Shown piece after piece: positions 56,601 to 64,000 of a DNA stretch of 64,000 nucleotides. Numbering within the stretch: position 1 is the stretch's first letter; every line of letters begins with the position of its first letter. The notes under the pieces were generated by a model. It was not told the DNA's origin, did not search any database, and was given only the letters and a program-made list of their open reading frames with translations. The stretch lies in NCBI GenBank assembly GCA_037447655.1, contig JBBHKE010002978.1:19556-83555 (forward strand), in the 5' to 3' direction. The translations under genes were made by a program, and so were the position numbers. This DNA is from Zygnema cylindricum. Its lineage: Eukaryota > Streptophyta > Zygnematophyceae > Zygnematales > Zygnemataceae.

Positions 56601-58700
56601 TTGAACGCGATTGTCGCTGACACAGAAAAGCACCCTCGTAGTTGATTCCTAAATTAAAGAGGGGGAAAATAGCACAAACTTGTTCTCCCATGTGCAAATG
56701 TCGACCATGTGAACACGGGCTATAGCGGCTACACTACGGGAATGTGTATCCAAATTAGTTTTAGATACATAAATGAATGTTAATGTTCTGATGGCGTTAG
56801 GCGGATGATCTCAAAATAGAGTAGGGAGAGGGAGAGGGAGAGGGAGAGAAATGAGGGGCTAGGGGGAGTGGGAGAGAAATAGGGATTATAGGGAGAGGGA
56901 AGAGAAATGGGGGGCTAGAGGGAGAGCCTCGAAAAGGGAGGTTGGCAAGGGAGTCCGAAGGGAACAAGAGGGTAACAGAAATGGGTTCATGGGGAGCGGG
57001 GCAAAGGGGGAGAGGGGGAGGGGGGAATGATACAATCGTTTTTTTTGTTTTTTTTTATAATTATTGTGGATTATTCATTGTTTTTTGTTGATATTTTCTT
57101 AATCTACTTTAAGAAGATAGAGAGGAGGAGGGAGGGAAGCTTCCTTCGACGCCCCCCCCGTCCCTCCCCCTCCCCCCTCTTTCTTTTTGCATTTCTATTG
57201 CCTTTTTAAGTATTTTTCTGCTTTTTTTATTTTTTATTTATTATTATTTATTCCTTTGGTTATTTATTTATTAATTTACTTTATTTTTAGTACGGGTTCG
57301 TGCGGGTATTTTCAGTAATTTTGTTTTGTTTATTTCTCTTTTATATTGTTTTTCCATCTTTTTCTCTCTTTTCTTTTTGCAGATATTGCATTTGGGTATT
57401 GTTTTTGTCTTTTTCTTATTTTTTGTGTACTTTTTGGGTACTTTTTTAAAGTGAACTGTAAATATATATGTTATGATTTGCACTTTAGTTGGGAAGTAAA
57501 CATCATGAGAAAGATATAAGCTACGTCTGTGTGCATGCCTTGAAAAAAATAATCAATTTGTTCTTGGACAAGCGACAAGCAATTTGGGTCTTAAAAAATA
57601 AATATGTTGTCTCTTAAAGTTTTGTGAGAACTTGTTCCAACTCGCAAAAAATCTTTTTCCCCCTGCTGCTGTGGTGAAATATAATGCTATCTGTTTTTTA
57701 CGGGTACGTTTTTATCCTTTTACTGTACGAATTCGTTTGCCGTATTTTAAGCAGATCTCATTTAAAAACATTTCCGTTTATAGCAGATTTCCCTCCGTCG
57801 ATATATTTTCCCCTAATCTTAATCTTACTCTTTGTCTTGTCTTGCATCGTCACGTCTCGTCTCGTCTCTTCTCCTCTCCTCTTGTCTCCTCTCCTCTCCT
57901 CTCCTCTCCACTCCTCTCTTCTCCTCTCCTCTCTCCTCTCCCTCGACTTGTCTCCTTTCGTCTCGTCTTGTCTCGTCTTGTCTGATCTCATCTCAATCTC
58001 TTATCATCTTACCTTTTCATCTTATCCTATACCTTATCTTAACTTTTCTTACTTTATCTTATCCTATTTTATCTATGTTATCTATCTTTTCTTCTTATGT
58101 TTTATCTTATCTGTGATGTTCTCATAAGATGGTCGGCAGTTGGTGGTGGGTAAAAATGGAGTTTATATCTAAAGTCAATATCATTCAGGGTGTTGTGGTA
58201 CGGAGCAGTACGAGTTCTGCATAATGTGGTTTGCCCCATGAATTGGGTCAAAAAGGTGACCTTTAGAAAGGGAAACTGAAAGGAAAATCCACACTTAATA
58301 GTATCTCCTAAATAAATTTAACGTCCCTTTCCATAGAGCTTTCACCACAAATGCGAACCTATTAAATTATGCTGCGAATTAGAGAGGTGCCGAGAGTTAC
58401 GGCAGTTGCTCAGCTACACCGTGGATCGCTGTTAGCGTTAAGAACTATATATAGTTGGGTTTAATTTAGTGTAATTGGCCCTAACTTAGTTCGAGCTACG
58501 TGGAGTATTTTGAACCACTTGTTAAATTAGCTGAACTAGTATTGTTAACCGACGCCAAATAAGTGTCATAAAGAATAATAGCGATGCTCGTTATAGTCAT
58601 TCTGGATAGACTTCCGTCGGTAGATGAAATACTTGCAACGCACTTCTCATCTGCATATATATACTTTTTCTAAAACGCCATTTTTTCCCTTTTTGCAGTG
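56601..58700. other. Low-complexity intergenic DNA
   Basis: (GGGAGA)n at 56822-56905, T-rich runs at 57040-57430, and TCTCG/TCTCC pentamer arrays at 57850-57990 grading to TTATCT repeats at 58010-58110. An orphan common TIR (TACACCGTGGATCGCTGTTA) is at 58415 with no partner found. Confidence 0.55.
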
Positions 58701-59029
58701 GTTCCTTGACATACGACATGCAGGCAGAGGCGAGGAAGGATAGGACCATGGATATTTTGCGTGAGGTCGGACTAGCTCAAAAATATTTAGGCTTTATTCA
58801 GCATAACTAAAAACTGCGGCGTAGATTGTGACATAATTGCCTTGTTTTGAGAGTTGGTAAAAGTGTGAGTTATTTATTTATTTGTTTATTATTACTATTT
58901 TTCGGTTCTTTTTTTAGGGATTTACACATTCATCAGAAGCTTCACGTGGAAACACACCGGATATAGTGTGGGTTCAGAGAGATTTTTTTTTCTTTTGTTT
59001 GTTTCTTTTTCTTTTTACGGTTGCCAGCC

Positions 59030-59230
59030 CGCCCGCCCGCCCGCCGGCCGGCCGGCCTACCTGCCGTTTTTTTAGGATGTTTTAGGGTTTTGAAGGTTTT
59101 TTTTTTGGGTTTTTTTGGGGTTTTAGGGTTTCATAGTGTTTTGTTGGATTTTTAGGATTTTTAAGGGTTTTTAAAGGGGGTTCAAGGGTTTTTTCAAGTG
59201 TTTTCTAAAGGTTTTTTAGGGTTTTCAAGG
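59030..59230. repeat. GCCC/GGCC run followed by degenerate TTTTAGGG-like repeats
   Basis: A (GCCC)n and (CGGC)n stretch at about 59028-59060, then repeats of AGGGTTTT and variants to about 59230. The latter resembles a decayed telomere-type array and is related to the decamer array at the window end. Confidence 0.6.
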
Positions 59231-59249
59231 TTACAAATAGACATTTTTA

Positions 59250-60295
59250 ACCACCTCGAGACCTAGTCAAAGTAACATCAAACCAATAAAAACAAAAGCT
59301 CGTTTGCACGATTCAAACGATTTACAACGGTTAAGTAAAAGGGAAAGCACATGGGTTTCTCGTACTCCGTGTCATGCATCTTTCAAATAACGTGAAGATG
59401 CAAGCAATATCATTAGCTATGAACGAAAGAAAACAAAAAGGTGGCAAGAAAATGATGATTCATTGATGCACAAAGATAGAAATAAATAAATATAGCAACA
59501 AGTGTGGCGGAAAGGTAAAAAGGTGAGTGAGTTAGTTGGATATGGCCGGTTCGGTTTCCTACAAAGCCGATGGATGGTTGAAAAAGCCCCGCGGTCTATC
59601 GGTATTCCCTACAAGAGTTAGTGCGGAAGATTCTAACAATAAGATTGATGAAATAGGAAAAAGAAGCAATCAAAAGTATCTAAATGAAAAATCAAAATAT
59701 AAACAACCAAACTGAGATAACTAGATACGGATAATTAAAGACAACAACCGGAGAAAAACTAGAATTCAATTAAGAATTTAACAACTCCAACATGCCAAGG
59801 AATCACACAAGAAGTGAGAAAGACAGCCTCGTGTGACCTGTTGCAGGCAATTCCACGACGAGAACGCGAGGAAAGTGAAGGGAAACCGTGCAAGCTTGAC
59901 CATTAAGCCGTGTAGATTAACTTGTAAGGCGGATTACAACGGAAAGGGAGAAACTGGGCGTCAAAACTATGGTTGTTGGGAACGGCCGTTAACGAAAACA
60001 AATTATCCTCCAACAAAAATTCTCGTACTCTAAAATTGTGAGTACAAAACATCACGAAAGTACCTACGTCCACGCTAGGTTAAAAACAACTATATTTCAA
60101 AAACTGTAATGGAAAAAACCATTAAGGTACAAAGGAGTTAAAAAAAAAAAAAAAACGCTTGAAGACTACAAAAGCAAAAGGAGAGTGAGGCAACAAAAAC
60201 AGGTGAAAAAGCCAAATCTAACTAGAATAACTACATAAACTAAGCAAATCTACCAAACAAAAATTGATTATACACAGAGGGGAAACCTACAATAC
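59250..60295 (-). repeat. Probable LTR of the gypsy fragment
   Basis: It lies just beyond the 3' end of the - strand gypsy pol remnant. On - the junction reads GGGGGGTCA then TGTATTGTAGG, fitting a purine-rich tract followed by an LTR start. Blocks are shared with 4.0-4.9 kb. The far end is not defined. Confidence 0.45.
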
Positions 60296-60960
60296 ATGAC
60301 CCCCCACAGCTCTAACAAACTAAAGTCCAAAATCCAATTCCCTTTCAGTTGGTCGAAGATTTGCTAGTTTCAACTGACTGATATGTATCACTGGATGAAT
60401 CTTTGTCGAAGGTGGAAAGTCCAATTTGTCGAAGACGGAAAGTCCAATTTGGCAGCAACTGACGATATCATATCGATTACAGTAAACGGTCCGATGTACT
60501 TAGAAGTGAATTTCCCTGTAGGATCTGATTGTCCCTCGATCTTGCACCTTTAATGAGTAGTTGAAAGCCAAACTTTGTCACCTGTGCTAACCACCCAATC
60601 ACCCCGTTGGATCTGATTGTCCCTCGATCTTGCACCTTTAATGAGTAGTTGAAAGCCAAACTTTGTCACCTGTGCTAACCACCCAAGCACCCCGTTTGCT
60701 ATTAGCATTTAATTCTTGCCTTTTCTGCGCCTCCACTAATGCATCCCGGACTGTTTTCCAAACTGTTAGAATGTATTCCCAAAACTCCGTTCCATAACAT
60801 TTATTCCCTTTAGTGACCCATGTTATTAAGTCTAATGCTTCCGTAGGTTGATATCCGTATGCAACTTCAAACGGTGAGAATCCTGTACTGGCATGTTAAC
60901 ATGAATGTCATTGGTTAGGAAATGCTAAGTTGTTAGTGAGAGATTTCGCACGCTTTTGCA
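60296..60960 (-). pseudogene. Ty3/gypsy pol remnant (integrase C-terminus)
   Basis: On the - strand, scattered frames spell family motifs in the expected order: SPFEVAYGYQP, then DLITW, DKVWLST, FTSKYIGPFTV and a final HPV-like HIS region that is frame-broken. These belong to the end of gypsy integrase, where the GPFxV..L..IHPVFHVS motif is typical. An 88-bp tandem duplication (60521-60608 and 60609-60696) and stop codons disrupt it. No other gypsy domain is present. Confidence 0.72.
60521..60696. repeat. 88-bp tandem duplication inside gypsy remnant
   Basis: Two adjacent copies starting GGATCTGATTGTCCCTCGAT, at 60521 and 60609, almost identical over 88 bases (one difference near the end, CAATC versus CAAGC). 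Recent compared with the decay of the surrounding frame. Confidence 0.93.
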
Positions 60961-62288
60961 TTGGTCAGTTGTGGTCGCAGCTGATCAATGATTGGCCAAG
61001 GTGAAAACCTGTTCAACGGTCTGGCGTGGCTGGTCTAAGGCGATGATGCATAAATAGTGAAATCAAAAAGAAAGGAATCATCTTTTCCTTTGGAAAAATT
61101 GGTGGAAATTCGTGACAAAACTTGGTCCTAAGCAAATAATCCCAAAATGGAGTGACTACATTTTGCATTGGAAATCTCTCACTAACTATTAGCATTTTAG
61201 TAGTTAAGAGTGGGAAACACTTAAGAGAGAAGTGTAGTGGAAATAGAATTTAAAGGAAGGGTTGAGCGAAGAGGGCAAGAGACTAAGCTATATGTTATGC
61301 GGACAAAATAGCTACTTCTGAATAAAAGTTGATCCTTAATGTGAGTGCTTTCAATGAAAATGTGTATTTTTCAAATTGATGGAATGTATGGTTGAGAGTG
61401 GTTGTAGTAATGCGATTTTCAGAGATAGCTAGTATGTCCATAACGATTCTTAATATATAATCGTTAACTTACGTGGTATCACTCAAAACATTTACACTTA
61501 ATGCATCAAACAAAACATGATGATAACTCGTCTTTAATGTTATAGCCTATAAAATTGTCACAACAATTACAAGTTAAGACGAACCTCAATCAACTAAAAA
61601 GTGAATGGTTATTAGTATAAATAAATTATTCGTGTATGGGAACAAAAAGTGTTATTACTTATATTTTGTGTTCAAAGACCTAACGCCAATAAAAAAGTAA
61701 CACTTGTTTTCACACCTAACAATAATTTGGGTACACATTTCCATAGCGTAGCCGCTATAAACTGTGTTCACACACTCGACGTATGAACACGTGTGAAGAG
61801 GTTAGTGCGATTTCACCTGTAATTTATTACATCAAATCTGACAACGCTTTCATTTATCAACGCCATTCACTTTCACGAGTCAACGACATGAACTATACAT
61901 TTTTAGGTACTTCTGTACGAAATATAGAGCAGTTGTGGTACGAATGGACACAATTCGAACATCGCATTATTTGAATACCTCTTTAATAGACTAGATGTTT
62001 TTTCCGATAACGCGATGGTAAGATTATCAAAGTGCAAAACATGATTGTCACTAAAAATAATTGATGACCAACAAAGGTAAAAGACTAGAATCATAAAGGA
62101 CTAAAATTCAGCAGAAGTTGTTTAAAAGCCGAGAAAAGAAAATAAATAAAGCAAGTACAACAAAAACCAAACCGTTGAAGCACCACAAAGTACCCTAGAC
62201 AGTGAAGCTTGAGGCTCTACCTAACTAGAGATCAGAACTATGAATATCGTCTATATGCGCCGGGTGGCGCGGGGGTATGTTCGATAGT
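60961..62288. other. AT-rich intergenic DNA
   Basis: No gene recognised. A block at 61728-61795 is the inverted copy of 56705-56752 (GCGGCTAC..GGAATGTGTA). Short frames near 61783-61974 have no signature. Confidence 0.45.
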
Positions 62289-63330
62289 TGTAACTATGAG
62301 ACCTCCCTAGGTCCTCAGAGTAGGCAGCTCACACGAAGCGTCTAGGATAACACTAACCCCTTTGTGTTTCAACAAGTATAACTGCCACCCTGAAAGACAA
62401 AAACTCTGACCACCCTCACCCTTGTGAAGGCAAGACTCCCCAAATTCTATAGCAAAAAGAATCTTTGAATTACTGCCACCCCGAAAGACAAAAACTCTGA
62501 CCACCCTCATCCTTGTGAAGGCAAGACTCCCTTGAGCTATAGCAAAAAGAATCTCTGAATTTGCTCCCCTGAGCAGTAAGTTATGAAGGGTCAAAGTTGA
62601 CCTTTTGTACAGAAGCTCTCCGGGAGAGAGGGTCCAATCTATTAAATTTTTCTAAGTCCTATCTCTCTCTAAAACTCTATCTACTGAAGTACGACACCAA
62701 TGATAATACTGTATCATACATAAAGGTACAGGTGTCGGTGTACTTTATGTACGACCAATGTACGACATGGCCAACAAGTCCACACATGTCACTTTTGGAT
62801 TCATTTTTTGTAATCCCCGGAGGTGTCGTACTCCAATGTGATAATGCCACGTGGCAATTGATATGACGTCGACCGCAAACCGCCAAAAACTTATTCTCAA
62901 TCTCGGCATGCTTTGTGGCCGTCCGATTAAGCCGGATTACAATTGTGGCCGTCATAAATACTTGCGCGATATTTGTTTCGTCTTCGAAACAAGATGCGCG
63001 GTATCCGTTTTGGCTGTTCCTTACGCCGTACATTATAAATTTATCTATGTCTAAAAATCTCGTTAAATGAAATAGCCTACGTGTTAACATTTAAATAGCT
63101 ACCAAACCTTATATCTTCTAACCTTGATCCCAAACTAATTGGCTAAGTCAACCGGCAACTGGCTACCCTGATGGACGACAGGTACCAGGGTCAAATCCTG
63201 GGTCCGTCAAAAACTATTTTGGTAAAATCTACCAACCTAATGTCTGTCCCCGTCAGGATAGCATAGGCGGCCATGGCTCTATCTCCCTCTCCAACTTTCA
63301 GTGACTGCGACAAGTGTGGGAGCTAGTGCA
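62289..63330. repeat. Copia-family LTR copy, near full length
   Basis: Matches the paired LTRs from its start (TGTAACTATGAGACCTCC) through CCTTTGTGTTT, GCAAAAAGAATCT, CTGAGCAGTAAGTTATGAAGGG, the ATAAATACTTGCGCG block (62956), the T-arm-like hairpin (63175-63207) and CCATGGCTCTATC..CAGTGACTGCGACAAG. It stops short of the usual TTTCTACA end and is followed by another LTR. An internal duplication of about 93 bp starts near 62380. Confidence 0.8.
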
Positions 63331-63335
63331 ATTCT

Positions 63336-63910
63336 GTGTCCTCCATTGGACTACAGAATTCAGGAAGCCTCTAGATAATTATTTACTAATCCACTTTCAA
63401 TGGCAACCACTGCTACCCAAGCACACAAGTAGACAATCTGAGTGCACCTTTGTGTAGCATGGACTCCCCTGAGTCCGTAGGAAAAAGAATCTCTAAAAAC
63501 GCCCAAATAGGCGATAAGTTATGAGGCAGTAAAAATGCCAATTTGTACAAACTCTCAAAGGGAGAGGTGACTACCTACCAAAATTTTCTAAGTCCTGATT
63601 CCCTCTAAAAACTTCTATCTACTGAAGTACGGACCAATCAGATTAGTGTACCGTACCAAAAAGTACTACTGCCGATGTACCTTTTGTACGACCTATGTAC
63701 ATCAAGGCTATTAAGCGGACGCGTGTCCGATTTTCACTCGTCCGTACGTTCCTCGGAATTCCCACGACCGAATGTCATCTCTCCACGTGGCTCCAGATCA
63801 TGCCACGTTACAAAACGCCAAAGTGACCTTTCCGGGATCTCAACAAAGATGTATGCCGTTGGATAAGAACTGACATTAAATATCGTCCGTCGAAACAAAT
63901 GTCAGATTCC
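63336..63910. repeat. Second, truncated copia-family LTR
   Basis: Collinear with 29529-30090: CCATTGGACTACA, AAGCCTCTAGATA, GACTCCCCTGAGTCCGTAGG, ACGCCCAAATAGGCGATAAG and AAGCGGACGCGTGTCC. It breaks off after GTCGAAACAAATGT, where the telomere-like repeat begins, so the T-arm-like module is lost. Confidence 0.75.
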
Positions 63911-63916
63911 GCAAAT

Positions 63917-64000
63917 TTTTAGGGTTTTTTAGGGTTTTTTAGGGTTTTCTTAGGGTTTTTTAGGATTTTTTAGGGTTTTTTAGGGTTTTTTGGGTTTTTT
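63917..64000. repeat. TTTTTTAGGG decamer array at window end
   Basis: Repeats of TTTTTTAGGG with variants (TTTTCTTAGGG, TTTTTTAGGA, TTTTTTGGG) run to the last base. It is like the plant telomere unit but with six T. Too short and degenerate here to call a chromosome end; it may continue beyond the window. Confidence 0.8.

Noticed and set aside
62268-62290. GCGCCGGGTGGCGC hairpin with GTTCGATAG considered as a tRNA
   Set aside because: No acceptor stem, D arm or anticodon arm of the right size could be drawn.

Overview
The window is nuclear DNA from a streptophyte (land plant or charophyte alga). The evidence is two spliced genes of plant-type families, a ROP GTPase-activating protein with the plant-specific CRIB plus RhoGAP order and a REC/TSS-type CLU protein. 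Around them are Ty1/copia and Ty3/gypsy debris, TIR elements and long pyrimidine microsatellites. The species cannot be named. Low-complexity tails and heavy repeat load suggest a non-seed lineage, but that is inference. A run of 10 Ns at 11847-11856 marks an assembly gap.

Layout. Positions 1-14.8 kb are AT-rich, without a supportable gene. They hold non-autonomous DNA transposons: two Harbinger-like elements with TWA target duplications, and at least eight elements sharing a CACCGCGAATCG-type inverted terminus with TA flanks. They also hold minisatellites and a degenerate tandem segmental duplication (3.27-8.15 and 8.15-10.68 kb). Positions 14.8-24.0 kb carry the ROPGAP gene on +, behind a GC-rich promoter region. 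Positions 24-29.5 kb are mostly unassigned, with pyrimidine-rich low complexity. Positions 29.5-40.3 kb form a retrotransposon cluster: an LTR copy, a broken copia pol on +, and a nearly complete copia element on - with paired 1047-bp LTRs. Positions 40.3-42.3 kb are a GC-rich gene upstream region. Positions 42.3-54.4 kb are the REC/TSS-like gene on +, with at least 19 exons. Positions 54.4-64 kb are repeats: a Ty3/gypsy integrase fragment and LTR-like region, an inverted repeat pair about 5 kb apart, more copia-family LTRs, and a telomere-like TTTTTTAGGG array at the window end.

Gene logic. The two genes are not an operon. The ROPGAP should switch off ROP small GTPases at membranes. It has an unusually long acidic tail (about 970 residues) with a fourfold internal repeat. 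The CLU-family protein is predicted to be a cytosolic or RNA-associated organelle-homeostasis factor. Its C-terminal extension has RG-rich stretches and two PAM2-like motifs, pointing to contact with poly(A)-binding protein.

The most interesting signals are: (1) the copia family uses a primer-binding site matching the anticodon arm of initiator tRNA-Met, the site contains the likely gag ATG, and the LTRs carry a second module resembling that tRNA's T arm with a covarying outer stem; (2) a TIR transposon inserted into a 29-bp minisatellite, leaving a readable TA target site; (3) a Harbinger-like insertion whose empty site survives in the neighbouring duplicate.
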